A stretch of DNA of 64,000 bases from NCBI RefSeq assembly GCF_022601875.1, contig NZ_JAKVIP010000017.1:1-64000 (forward strand), read 5' to 3'. Below the pieces are notes generated by a model. The model worked only from the letters and a program-made list of their open reading frames with translations, searched no databases and was not told the DNA's origin. The position numbers were made by a program, and so were the translations under genes. This DNA is from Chryseobacterium sp. SSA4.19. Its GTDB lineage: Bacteria > Bacteroidota > Bacteroidia > Flavobacteriales > Weeksellaceae. Shown piece by piece: positions 52,379 through 61,631 of this stretch. Positions within the stretch are counted from its first letter, which is position 1; each line of letters begins with the position of its first letter.

Positions 52379-52500
52379 TTTCTAATAAAATTTGTATTCC
52401 TTCTCTTTTAATTGTCTGAATGAATGTGGGATTTAAAAAATACGGAAGTAATTAATTTATACTATTTTACCTTTTCAGACCTTTACCACAAAAAGTTTTG

Positions 52501-52508
52501 CAAAGATA
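52501..52508 (-). promoter_or_regulatory. -7 box (TATCTTTG) of rpsA
   Basis: TATCTTTG on the minus strand followed by CAAAAC. The start site would be near 52494, about 115 nt before the ATG. No clear TTG at -33. Confidence 0.5.
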
Positions 52509-52651
52509 CGAATTAATTTATTACTAATAAATTTTCTTTCCTATATACTATTTAGAAGGATAAAATTTTCAATAATTTCACCAATTCACATAAGAATATT
52601 TAACAAAACTAAATTTCTATAATCAAAAGTTCAACATTTAAAAACTATAAC

Positions 52652-53467
52652 ATGTATAAATATTTCCTTTTAATCTTTATTAGTATGACTTCTTTGGGTA
52701 TAGATACGGTAAAAGCATGTACTATATTTTCCTGTTCTAGAGGTGGCAAAACATTTACTGCAGCTAATGAAGATGACATGACTCCTTTTACAAGAATCTG
52801 GTACAGCCCTGCTACCAAAGACCGTTATGGATCTGTAAGTTTCGGAGCTGCTGATATGCAGGCCGCCGCCGCAATGAACGAATACGGCCTATTCTATGAT
52901 TTTGCAGCAGCCAACTACGATCTGAGCAAGCTGAATCTGAATAATCCTTATAAAGGAGATCTGATGTGGGAAATATTAGGAAAATGCAAAACTGTAAAGG
53001 AAGCCATGGTATTTCTAAAAAAATATGCCTATGCAATATCTGCAAAAGCTCTGCTGGCAGATAAAGAAGGAAATTCCATCGTGATTACACCCGGCGGAAT
53101 CATAGAAAAAACCGGCGACTTTCAGGTAAATTCCAACTGCAATATGATCGATGGAAAACTTTCCTGCAGAAGACCGGACATCGCCAATGAAATGCTTGCT
53201 GCCTCCAAAGAAAATAATGTCGGGTTTTTAAAAACCATTTTAGACAAGACTCATCAGGAAGGAGAACTGAACACGTTATATTCTACTATCTGTGATCTTA
53301 AAAGAGGAATTATCTATATCTACCTTTTCCATGACTACAATACAGTCTATAAAATCGATTTAAAATCTGAGTTAAGAAAAGGACATCATATAGAAAATCT
53401 GGCCGATCATTTTCCTGCTTCATTTGCATATGAGAATTTTTACAAAAATCATGATTTATATCTTTAA
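52652..53467 (+). pseudogene. Linear amide C-N hydrolase (Ntn type), N-terminal part of a frameshifted gene
   Basis: A 271-residue exported Ntn-type hydrolase (choloylglycine/acyltransferase superfamily). The signal peptide ends at VKA just before the predicted N-terminal nucleophile Cys23 (KACTIFSC). NEDDMTPF and the following strands match the family core. The frame stops at 53467, and the C-terminal part continues in the +1 frame at 53424-53825; together they give roughly 395 residues, the usual size. A run of five A at 53444-53448 or five T at 53437-53441 is the likely site. It may be a real mutation or a base-call error. Confidence 0.7.
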
Positions 53468-53825
53468 AGAAATACTGGATAAAGGAGCAGATGCTACCAT
53501 CAATCATTATATTGCAGAAAGCGAAAAATCTGATCCCAAAAATAAAAACCTCGATCCTTCTCTGCTTGAAGTGGCCTTACAGCTCATTAAATACTCATGG
53601 AACGAACATAATAACGGTGACATGTGGAATTATTGGTTCAGCAAACCCAACGGATACGATATCAAAGCATATAAAGACACACGCCTGGCAGCCGCTGAAA
53701 AACTTTTAAAATACCTCTCCGATAAGGAAGAAAAAGATATGAAGCTCCGCAATTTCATGTACGAAATATCCGGATTTATTAATGCGTTGCAGGGAAACAC
53801 AGATATCGCCAAAGAAATTTTATAA
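53424..53825 (+). pseudogene. C-terminal part of the frameshifted amide hydrolase
   Basis: Open frame in the +1 phase relative to the preceding piece. It opens with a TTG and a short unlikely sequence (HMRIFTKIM), then continues as a helical region (FKEILDKGADATINHY...) of about 120 residues that looks like the missing end of the enzyme rather than a stand-alone protein. It has no signal peptide or promoter of its own. Confidence 0.6.
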
Positions 53826-54040
53826 CAAATCCATTTCCAATCCGAAGGAAACCTATCCGGTTACTTTATTAAGAGGAAAGGAGATGCTAAGCAGGCTGCA
53901 TTAGGTTTCATTTTAAGAATATTATTGGCTTTAAACATAAATATATTAAAGCTTTTTAATCGTTGTTTCTTTCACGCTCACGCTTAGGTTGTGTACTATG
54001 AAACTTAAAGGCCCAACTCACACTTGCTTTCTAAATTCAC

Positions 54041-54048
54041 TACCTTTG
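54041..54048 (+). promoter_or_regulatory. -7 box (TACCTTTG) of the DEAD-box gene
   Basis: TACCTTTG followed by CAAC and then ATG at 54053. The start site predicted from the box is at or within a few bases of the ATG, so the mRNA may be leaderless. A TTG at 54024-54026 is only 14 nt away, shorter than usual. Confidence 0.65.
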
Positions 54049-54052
54049 CAAC

Positions 54053-55360
54053 ATGGAATTACAATCAATCTACGACAAACTGCAGATTCAGGATATGAAT
54101 CAGATGCAGAAATCCACATATAAAGCTACGGAAAACCAACAGGATGTTGTTCTGCTTTCGCCGACCGGTTCGGGGAAAACACTCGCTTTTTTATTTCCAG
54201 TTCTCAGAAATCTGAAAAAAGAGGCTTTGGGAATCCAGGCTTTAATCCTGGTTCCGGCAAGGGAACTGGCTTTACAGATTGAGCAGGTTTTCAAATCGAT
54301 GGGTACGGATTTTAAAGTTTCCGTGTGTTACGGCGGGCACGATAAAAAGATTGAGGTTAATAATTTAATTGAAGCTCCTGCCGTTTTAATAGGAACTCCG
54401 GGAAGGGTGGTTTATCACCTGAGAAATAACAATTTCAATCCGGGAACCATTCAGACCTTAGTGCTGGATGAATTTGATAAAGCATTGGAATTGGGTTTCC
54501 ATGAAGATATGGAATTCATTTCCAATTCTATGAAAGGGCTTTCGCAACGAATTCTGACTTCTGCAACAGCAATGGATGAAATTCCGAAGTTTACCGGACT
54601 GAAAAATGAAAAGCTTGTAGATTTCCTGAAATTAAGTGAAGTAAAACCGGACATCCAGCTTAGGAAAGTGATGACGATTTCTGAGGAAAAATTAGATACC
54701 CTTTTCAATCTGATCTGTAAAATAGGAAATAAAAGAACGTTAATCTTCTGTAACCACCGTGAAGCGGTTGACCGTATTTCCGAACTGTTGCGTGAAAAAG
54801 GAATTGACCGGGAAACCTTCCATGGCGGTATGGAGCAGGATGAAAGAGAACGCGCTTTATTAAAATTCAGAAATGATTCGGCAAGGATCTTAATCACCAC
54901 CGATTTGGCATCAAGAGGTCTGGATGTTCCTGAAGTGGAATCGATCGTGCATTATCAGCTGCCTCCGAAAGAAGATGCTTTTATCCACAGAAACGGGCGT
55001 ACCGCAAGAATGAATGCAAAAGGTTTTGCCTACCTGGTCATGACCGAAGAAGAAAACTTCCCGTTTATTAAAAACAATACTCCGGAAGAAAATGTTGTAG
55101 GCTTTAATAACATTCCTGAAAAAACTCCGTTCCAGACCATCTACATCAGTGCCGGAAAAAAAGATAAGGTTAACAAAGTGGATATCGTAGGGTACCTGAT
55201 CAAAAAAGGTGAACTTCAGAAAGAGGATATCGGCCTGATCGAAGTTAAAGATACCACTTCTTATGTTGCAGTTTCAAGAAACCAGGTACATGCTCTTTTA
55301 AAAAAATTAAGTCATGAAAAACTGAAAGGCAAAAAAGTAAAAATGGAGGTTGCCTATTAA
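54053..55360 (+). CDS. DEAD-box RNA helicase
   Basis: A 435-residue helicase: Q-motif-like N-terminus, motif I TGSGKT, PARELA, TPGR, DEFDKA in place of the canonical DEAD (DEFD), SAT, then motifs IV-VI (HRNGRTARMN). The DEFD variant at motif II is a true oddity: the last residue is still acidic and ATPase activity is expected. A C-terminal extension of about 65 residues resembles DbpA-type RNA-binding tails. The start is fixed by the Q-motif; the promoter places it at the very 5' end of the mRNA. Confidence 0.92.
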   Translation: MELQSIYDKLQIQDMNQMQKSTYKATENQQDVVLLSPTGSGKTLAFLFPVLRNLKKEALGIQALILVPARELALQIEQVFKSMGTDFKVSVCYGGHDKKIEVNNLIEAPAVLIGTPGRVVYHLRNNNFNPGTIQTLVLDEFDKALELGFHEDMEFISNSMKGLSQRILTSATAMDEIPKFTGLKNEKLVDFLKLSEVKPDIQLRKVMTISEEKLDTLFNLICKIGNKRTLIFCNHREAVDRISELLREKGIDRETFHGGMEQDERERALLKFRNDSARILITTDLASRGLDVPEVESIVHYQLPPKEDAFIHRNGRTARMNAKGFAYLVMTEEENFPFIKNNTPEENVVGFNNIPEKTPFQTIYISAGKKDKVNKVDIVGYLIKKGELQKEDIGLIEVKDTTSYVAVSRNQVHALLKKLSHEKLKGKKVKMEVAY

Positions 55361-55406
55361 TAAATATGTTGACTTTTATAGTTTTTAAGCTGAATGACTT
55401 TATAAC

Positions 55407-55430
55407 AAAAGCAGGCCGTAGCCTGCTTTT
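55407..55430 (+). terminator. Bidirectional terminator after the DEAD-box gene
   Basis: AAAAGCAGGC / GCCTGCTTTT stem with a CGTA loop between two convergent genes; T run in each direction is short. Confidence 0.8.
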
Positions 55431-55460
55431 CTGCATATATTATTCGTAAAAAAGTTAACG

Positions 55461-56354
55461 CTATTTCACTCCCTTCACTTTTGTCGGTAAAGTATATACT
55501 GATTTTGATGCCGTGATAAATAGTATATCATGATGTTTTCCTCCAAAAGTGACATTGGAAGTCCAGTCTTCTTTGATAGGAATGTGGTAGATCTTTTTCC
55601 CTTCAGGGTTAAAAACATGCACTCCATCCCCTGTTAAATACAGGTTTCCATGTTTATCCAGTGTCATTCCGTCTGAACCCATTTCACAAAACAGTTTCTT
55701 TGCAGAAAGTTTTCCTTCTTCCAAAATATCATATTCATACGTTTTTCCGGCATCAATATCCGAAACATAGAGTTTTTTGAATTTTTCGCTGCCTACAATA
55801 CCGTTGGGCTGGGTAAAGGTTTCAATCTTGGTTACATTACCTTCTTTATTTCTGTAATATAGGCTTTTATGCGGAGTTTCCTGTTTGAAATCTACCCAAT
55901 AATCTCTTTCATACAAAGGATCCGTAAAATACATTCCGCCGTGGGCATCATTCCAGATATCGTTGGGACCATTCAGTCTTTTGCCTTCAAAATGATTCAA
56001 CAATACTTCTACCTTTTTATCTTTTGAAATTCTCCAGATTTCCCCTTTATTATCCGAACAGGTAATAAGATGGTCATCTTTGTCAAAATGCATCCCATTG
56101 GCACGTCCTGTATTGTTCATAAACTCATTTACAGTATTGGTTTTCCAGTCCCAGTAATAAATTTTATCATTAGGCTGATCGGTAAAATAAACATTTCCCT
56201 CTTTGTCCGATGACGGTCCTTCCGTAAATTTAAACTGGTCCGAAATTCTCTCCGGCTTTCGATCTTCATAAAACATAGCATTGGTATTTAGTGATTTGCA
56301 GTTTACCAATGCTAAAACCAAACCAAGACAGCCGGCTTTCCAGATATTTTTCAT
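55461..56354 (-). CDS. SMP-30/gluconolactonase-family lipoprotein
   Basis: A 297-residue lipoprotein (lipobox around LALVNC, Cys19). It has the six-bladed propeller of the SMP-30/Gnl family, with conserved metal-site segments FTEGPSSDKEGNVYFTD, GPNDIWNDAHGGMYFTDP and DGMTLDKHGNLYLT. Family members hydrolyse lactones such as gluconolactone in the periplasm. Substrate not certain. Convergent with the helicase gene. Confidence 0.88.
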   Translation of the reverse strand: MKNIWKAGCLGLVLALVNCKSLNTNAMFYEDRKPERISDQFKFTEGPSSDKEGNVYFTDQPNDKIYYWDWKTNTVNEFMNNTGRANGMHFDKDDHLITCSDNKGEIWRISKDKKVEVLLNHFEGKRLNGPNDIWNDAHGGMYFTDPLYERDYWVDFKQETPHKSLYYRNKEGNVTKIETFTQPNGIVGSEKFKKLYVSDIDAGKTYEYDILEEGKLSAKKLFCEMGSDGMTLDKHGNLYLTGDGVHVFNPEGKKIYHIPIKEDWTSNVTFGGKHHDILFITASKSVYTLPTKVKGVK

Positions 56355-56562
56355 TGTCGCTTATTTTATATCGACTGCAATTTACAATATGCCTGGTGAG
56401 ATTCAAAGTGTAATTTCTTTTTTAATCAATCAAAATACAATTATTAAAATGTCCGAATTATCCTATTTAAGAAGAAGATTATATTAGTAAAAAATGCCAT
56501 TATTGATGAGCTTTGCAGGAGTCAAAGAGTTAATCTTTTGAAATTAGTCAAATACCAATACG

Positions 56563-58005
56563 ATGAGTATACTATCCAAAAATATAGAGTCTGCAGGAAC
56601 AGATGACGAAAGTTTCAGAAATTCAGTGGGTACCATGGACGAGTCAGGAAGAAGAAAATGGGTGTATCCAAGAAAGCCGAAAGGGAAATACACAAACTAC
56701 AGAAATTATGTCAGTTATGCCTTATTGGCTGTATTTTTCGTATTGCCGTTTATAAAAATCAATAAAAATCCTTTTCTGCTTTTTAATATTATCGACCGAA
56801 AGTTTTTCATTTTCGGACAGCCTTTCTACCTGCAGGATTTTTTTATTTTAGCTTTGGGAGCCGTAACCTCTGTTATTTTTGTCATGCTTTTTACGGTTGT
56901 ATTCGGAAGGATTTTCTGCGGATGGCTGTGTCCGCAGACCCTTTTCATGGAAATGGTCTTCAGAAAAATCGAATTCTGGATCGAAGGTGACAGAAACAGG
57001 CAGATGAAGCTAGACCGACAGGAATGGGATAGTGAAAAAATAAAGAAAAGGCTGATGAAGTGGTCTGTTTTTGCTTTGATTTCCGTTGTCATCACCAATT
57101 TTATGTTTATGTATATTATCGGGTATGAAGAAGTTTTTAAGATTATCCTTGAGGGTCCCGCTGATCATTCGCTGAAATTTATAGGGATGATCGGGTTTGC
57201 ACTCACGTTCTATTTCGTTTTTGCCTGGCTTCGTGAACAGGTTTGTACCCTGGTTTGTCCGTACGGAAGACTTCAGGGAGTTTTAATCGATAAGCAGACC
57301 ATCAATGTTTATTATGACTTCAAAAGAGGAGAAAACCGCTCGAAATGGAGGAATAATGAGGACCGGAAAGCTTCCGGGAAAGGAGACTGTATCGACTGCC
57401 ATCAGTGTGTGGTGGTTTGTCCGACAGGAATTGACATCAGAAACGGCCAGCAACTTGAATGTATCAACTGTACCGCCTGTATTGATGCCTGTGATGAGGT
57501 GATGGAAAAAGTAGGTCTTCCTAAAGGACTCATCCGTTATGCTACTGAAGCGGAAATCGAAAGCCGGCAACAATTCAGTTATACCTCAAGAATGAAAGCT
57601 ACTACTGTAATTCTTGCTTTATTAATAGGATTTATGGGTTTTCTGATGTATGACAGAGGTTCCATGGAAGCAAAATTCATTAAGCCAGCCGGCTCAACTT
57701 ATTTTATTAAAGATGGGAAAATAACAAATACTTTTATTTATACGCTCTTAAATAAATCCAATGAACAGAAAATGCTGACGATTAAAGTCATTCAACCCGG
57801 AAATGCGGCAATAGACTTTTTCGGTTCTGAAAAAATTATTCTAAAAGGCGACCAGATTCTGAAAGGAAATATCAATGTTTCATTTCCTGAAAAAGATATC
57901 CCGTTTTCCAAACAAAAAATGACCTTCGGGATTTTTGATGAAAAAGGAAAGATGCTTGATTCTTTTGAAACGGTCTTTGAAGGACCTTTCAAATTGATGC
58001 TTTAA
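56563..58005 (+). CDS. ccoG: Cytochrome c oxidase accessory protein CcoG
   Basis: A 480-residue membrane iron-sulfur protein. Membrane helices at about 50-75, 90-115, 168-190 and 200-220 surround CGWLCPQT; a ferredoxin-like domain has CIDCHQCVVVCPTG and CINCTACIDAC; the C-terminus is the FixG Ig-like domain. CcoG is a cupric reductase needed for cbb3 oxidase assembly. No ccoNOP genes are in the window. Its TAA and the stop of the convergent AraC gene share TTAA. Confidence 0.93.
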   Translation: MSILSKNIESAGTDDESFRNSVGTMDESGRRKWVYPRKPKGKYTNYRNYVSYALLAVFFVLPFIKINKNPFLLFNIIDRKFFIFGQPFYLQDFFILALGAVTSVIFVMLFTVVFGRIFCGWLCPQTLFMEMVFRKIEFWIEGDRNRQMKLDRQEWDSEKIKKRLMKWSVFALISVVITNFMFMYIIGYEEVFKIILEGPADHSLKFIGMIGFALTFYFVFAWLREQVCTLVCPYGRLQGVLIDKQTINVYYDFKRGENRSKWRNNEDRKASGKGDCIDCHQCVVVCPTGIDIRNGQQLECINCTACIDACDEVMEKVGLPKGLIRYATEAEIESRQQFSYTSRMKATTVILALLIGFMGFLMYDRGSMEAKFIKPAGSTYFIKDGKITNTFIYTLLNKSNEQKMLTIKVIQPGNAAIDFFGSEKIILKGDQILKGNINVSFPEKDIPFSKQKMTFGIFDEKGKMLDSFETVFEGPFKLML

Positions 58006-58889
58006 TATTCAGGACCTGTATTTTTAATAAATTGAGTGGGCGTCATGCCGGAAATATTCCGGAAGACTCTCACAAAATAAGAATATTCTTCATATCCCAG
58101 TCGAAATGCAATTTCCACAAGGCTTTCGTCCAGATATATTAACATTCTTTTGGCTTCAAGGATAACTCTTTCCGTAATTACTTCAGTGGCAGTTTTCTGA
58201 ACAACAGCCTGAGTAATCCGGTTTAAATGTTTTGATGATATATTCATCGCCGAAGCATAAAAACTCACTGATCTCTCATTTTTAAAATGCATTTCAACGC
58301 AATCTTCAAAATCTTGATAGTGCTTAATATATGAAAGACCAGCTGATGCAGCCAGAGGATCAAGATCCCTTGAAAACATTCTTGCTGAATGAATAAAAAT
58401 CTGCGATATCAATGAAAGGATCAGACCGTTTTTCATAAACTTCTGAGTAAGATATTCATCCTGGATCTTCAGAAAAAGCATAAGGTTCATGTTCAATTCA
58501 CGGGAATTCAACTGAAGCTTTCTTGAAAAGGTAACCGACCCGAAGAAAGGAAACGCTCTAAGCTTCTGGTTTACATAATGCATTTCATAAAACTCCTGCG
58601 AGCAGAAAAAAATATAACCGTCAATATCATCGGTAAGCTCCCAACTGTGGATTTGCCCGGGAGACATGAAGAAAATACTGCCTGCAGAAACATCATATTT
58701 CTGGAAGTCTATTTCATGGATTCCCGTTCCCTGTGTAAAAAGTATAGTGGCATAAAAATCATGCCTGTGCGGTTTTTCCAAATGCCTGTGGCCTACCTGA
58801 AAATGGGTTTTTAAAGTACTGAAATAAAAATCCGGGGTATTTTTACCTCCCTGAAAAAGATCAATATTAAGAACCGAGATTGAATCCAA
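58002..58889 (-). CDS. AraC-family transcriptional regulator
   Basis: A 295-residue regulator with an N-terminal cupin (EKPHRHDFYATILFTQG, then GSIFFMSPGQIHSWEL) and a C-terminal double HTH (about 195-290; SKHLNRITQAV and RLGYEEYSYFVRVFRNISGMTPTQF). The start codon is a TTG at 58889; an in-frame stop lies four codons upstream and the next Met is too far inside the cupin to serve, so TTG is the likely true start. Its ligand and targets are unknown. Confidence 0.88.
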   Translation of the reverse strand: MDSISVLNIDLFQGGKNTPDFYFSTLKTHFQVGHRHLEKPHRHDFYATILFTQGTGIHEIDFQKYDVSAGSIFFMSPGQIHSWELTDDIDGYIFFCSQEFYEMHYVNQKLRAFPFFGSVTFSRKLQLNSRELNMNLMLFLKIQDEYLTQKFMKNGLILSLISQIFIHSARMFSRDLDPLAASAGLSYIKHYQDFEDCVEMHFKNERSVSFYASAMNISSKHLNRITQAVVQKTATEVITERVILEAKRMLIYLDESLVEIAFRLGYEEYSYFVRVFRNISGMTPTQFIKNTGPEY

Positions 58890-59001
58890 CTGAATTTTTA
58901 TTTAACCCAAAAATAATGAAATAAAAACATTTTCTTCGAACACCGCATCATATTTCTTTCTTTGCTTCTCAAAAACAGAGGCAATTTTAGCACCTGTATT
59001 T

Positions 59002-59031
59002 TTGATGCATTTTAAAAATTATTTATCTTTG
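59002..59031 (+). promoter_or_regulatory. Promoter of the MerR-type gene
   Basis: TTG at 59002-59004 and TATCTTTG at 59024-59031, spacing 19 nt. It places the mRNA start near 59038 and rules out the longer open frame that opens at 59002. Confidence 0.75.
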
Positions 59032-59049
59032 AAAATTAGGATTCTGACA

Positions 59050-59394
59050 ATGAAGTTAAATTTACCCGATAAACTGTATTATTCCATAGGTGAAGTAGCC
59101 AAAGCATTTGACGTAAACGCTTCATTAATACGGTATTGGGAACAGGAATTCCCCATCATCAAGCCTAAAAAAAATAAAAAAGGAAACCGTTATTTCACCC
59201 CGGAGGATATCAAAAATCTTCAGATGATTTATCATCTGGTGAAAGAAAAAGGCTACACGCTTGATGGCGCAAAGGTTGCCCTTACCACCAACAGCAAAAT
59301 CTCCGAAACCATTACCCTTATTGACAGGCTGGAATTTGTGAAAGCCGAACTGCTGAAACTGAAGGATTCACTTGTGGAAAAGAACACCGAATAA
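59050..59394 (+). CDS. MerR-family transcriptional regulator (short form)
   Basis: A 114-residue regulator with the MerR winged HTH (YYSIGEVAKAFDVNASLIRYWEQEFP and YFTPEDIKNLQMIYHLVKEKGYTLDGAK) followed by a short coiled-coil dimer helix and no sensor domain. The ATG at 59050 is chosen because the promoter lies just before it and the longer frame starts with TTG upstream of the predicted transcript. Function unknown; similar short MerR proteins in Bacteroidota are common and conserved. Confidence 0.9.
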   Translation: MKLNLPDKLYYSIGEVAKAFDVNASLIRYWEQEFPIIKPKKNKKGNRYFTPEDIKNLQMIYHLVKEKGYTLDGAKVALTTNSKISETITLIDRLEFVKAELLKLKDSLVEKNTE

Positions 59395-59523
59395 TTAAAA
59401 ATATTCGTTAATTTTCATTTTACCGGTTTATTTTTTAAACTGAATAAAACAAATGTATAGAGTAAAATAATTCAATTCATATTGACTTATTGCAAATACC
59501 TGATTTTATGAGTAGGTTTAAGC

Positions 59524-60825
59524 ATGAAAAAGACCTATTACCAAAAGCTGGCATTCATGGGAATGATACTGGTCATTCTTTTTGCCTTTCAAAACTATAC
59601 AGGCTCTGAAAAAGAAGATTTTTCCGGAGTGAAATTCATAACATCCAATTCCACCCTGCCGCATCTTACAGAATTTGATCCTAACGAACTGAATGAAAAA
59701 CAATGGAAGAACCTGGGATTCACGGATAAGCAAACCGCCACTATTCTCAATTATAAAAAGATGATCGGCGGAAAGTTTGTGTCTAAAGAACAGTTTAAAA
59801 AATGCTTTGCCATTTCAGAAGAAAAGTTCGGCGAGCTGCAAGCCTATATTATGCTTCCGGAAACAAATAAGGAAGCAAAATCCAAAAATTTTACCAATTA
59901 TAAGAAAACTTCCATCAGTATTCCCGGGAAATTCAATCCTGATTCCTATGCTGTTCATGACTGGATGAAAATAGGATTCAGTGAGAGACAGGCTGAAGCG
60001 ATTTTAAAATATAAAAAATTTTTGGGAGGAAGTTTTGTCAGCAAAGAAAAGTTTAAAGAGTGTTTTATTATTAATGAAGAAAACTATAAAATGCTTTCAC
60101 CTTACTTGTTACTTCCTGAAAAAACACCTGATACCTTCAGACATGATCAAAAAACTTTTGAGTTTAATAAAACAAAGGCCCGTTACCATGCTTTCGATCC
60201 AAATACGACAGATCTTGAAGGATGGAAATCTCTTGGCTTCTCAGACAAACAGGCTCAGACCATCATCAACTACAGGGATAGAAACCTTAAAGGCAGCTTT
60301 AAAAGCATGGAAGACCTTCAGAAATGCTTTGTGATTTCTGCAGAAAAGTTCAACGAAATGAAACCGTATATACAGCTGAGCCAGGCAACGATTGTTCAAA
60401 ACAGGAATAACAAGACAACTGAATTTGAACAGGAAAAAACAGATTTCTCAAAGACCGATATAAACAGCATCACCTTCAGACAGCTTCTGGAATTCGGTCT
60501 TGATGAAAGAAGTGCCGGCTCCATCATCGGTTTCAGGAAAAAACTTGGCGGATTCGTGAATAAGGAACAGATTCTTACGACTTATAACATTGATACGGAA
60601 CTGGTGAAAAAACTTCTTGCCACAGCTCCACTGAATACAGCCAATGTCCCAAAATATAATTTAACAGATGCTCCGGAAGAATGGCTGAAAAACCATCCTT
60701 ACTTTAAATACTCTGCTGATAAAATTATTTTTTACCGGACCAGCGAAAAGGATGAAAATAAAATCTGGAAACTTCTTAAAGTGAAACCGGAATACGAAGC
60801 AAGAATGAAACTGTACCTGAAATAA
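59524..60825 (+). CDS. Multi-repeat helix-hairpin-helix protein
   Basis: A 433-residue protein with an N-terminal membrane/signal helix (about 8-24) and four similar modules at about 50-113, 137-199, 218-281 and 307-365. Each has the W-x-x-L/I-G-F-s-x-x-Q-A-x-x-I-x-x-Y pattern of a ComEA-type HhH pair followed by F-V/K-S-x-E-x-F/L-x-x-C-F. ComEA-like proteins bind DNA outside the inner membrane, but four modules are more than usual. The cysteine in the first three modules is conserved. The function is not known. Confidence 0.85.
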   Translation: MKKTYYQKLAFMGMILVILFAFQNYTGSEKEDFSGVKFITSNSTLPHLTEFDPNELNEKQWKNLGFTDKQTATILNYKKMIGGKFVSKEQFKKCFAISEEKFGELQAYIMLPETNKEAKSKNFTNYKKTSISIPGKFNPDSYAVHDWMKIGFSERQAEAILKYKKFLGGSFVSKEKFKECFIINEENYKMLSPYLLLPEKTPDTFRHDQKTFEFNKTKARYHAFDPNTTDLEGWKSLGFSDKQAQTIINYRDRNLKGSFKSMEDLQKCFVISAEKFNEMKPYIQLSQATIVQNRNNKTTEFEQEKTDFSKTDINSITFRQLLEFGLDERSAGSIIGFRKKLGGFVNKEQILTTYNIDTELVKKLLATAPLNTANVPKYNLTDAPEEWLKNHPYFKYSADKIIFYRTSEKDENKIWKLLKVKPEYEARMKLYLK

Positions 60826-60830
60826 AATAG

Positions 60831-60851
60831 GTAAAAGGTTATAAGTGATGA
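60831..60851. repeat. Degenerate 7-bp repeats
   Basis: Three heptads, GTAAAAG, GTTATAA, GTGATGA, just after the HhH gene stop. Similar to arrays at 2516 and 62933. Confidence 0.45.
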
Positions 60852-60908
60852 ATTGGCTTTTACCTGAATATATATATAAACTTTGTCAAAGTTTTCCTGG
60901 GAAACTGT

Positions 60909-61631
60909 TTAATCAAATGTTTTACTTGATCCTTCAAGCATTGTATTCAAAGCGGCAAGCTCATCTTTGGTAAGATCCCTCCATTTCCCGACAGGAAGAT
61001 CAAGTTTAATATTGAGAACACGGATACGCTTCAGTTTTTTAACATCATAGCCAAGGTATTCGCACATTCTACGGATCTGACGGTTTAGGCCCTGAGTCAA
61101 TACAATCCGGAAATTCATCTCATCAATCTTTTCCACTTCACATTTTTTAGTAACCGTATCCAAAATCGGAACGCCATTCCTCATCTTCTCTAAAAATCTT
61201 GGAGTTATGGGCTTATCCACTCTCACAATATATTCTTTACCGTGGTTATTTCTTGATCGGAGGATTTTGTTTACAATATCACCATCACTGGTTAAAAGAA
61301 TCAGCCCTTCGCTAGGCTTATCCAGTCTCCCGACCGGAAAAATCCTTTTCGGATGGTTAATATACTCAATGATATTATTCTGTTCACGCTTGGTGTCAGT
61401 AGTACAGACAATTCCTACAGGTTTATTGAAAGCAATGTACACATGATCTTCTTCGGGCTCACGGATGGGCTTGCCGTCTACTTCAATGACGTCTTCATCA
61501 GAAACTTTCGTCCCCATTTCCGGAACCACACCATTGATTTTTATCCTTCCTTCTTCCAAAAGCTTGTCTGCTGCTCTTCTTGAGCAGTATCCCACTTCTG
61601 ACAAATATTTATTGATACGTGTTTTTTCCAT
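60909..61631 (-). CDS. rRNA pseudouridine synthase, RsuA/RluF family
   Basis: A 240-residue enzyme: an N-terminal S4 RNA-binding domain (RINKYLSEVGYCSRRAADKLL) and a catalytic domain with D104 in GRLDKPSEGLILLTSDGD. It makes pseudouridine in rRNA. The RluB/RluF or RsuA subclass cannot be fixed by eye. Its ATG overlaps the stop of the upstream gene (TAATG), so translation is coupled. Confidence 0.9.
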   Translation of the reverse strand: MEKTRINKYLSEVGYCSRRAADKLLEEGRIKINGVVPEMGTKVSDEDVIEVDGKPIREPEEDHVYIAFNKPVGIVCTTDTKREQNNIIEYINHPKRIFPVGRLDKPSEGLILLTSDGDIVNKILRSRNNHGKEYIVRVDKPITPRFLEKMRNGVPILDTVTKKCEVEKIDEMNFRIVLTQGLNRQIRRMCEYLGYDVKKLKRIRVLNIKLDLPVGKWRDLTKDELAALNTMLEGSSKTFD

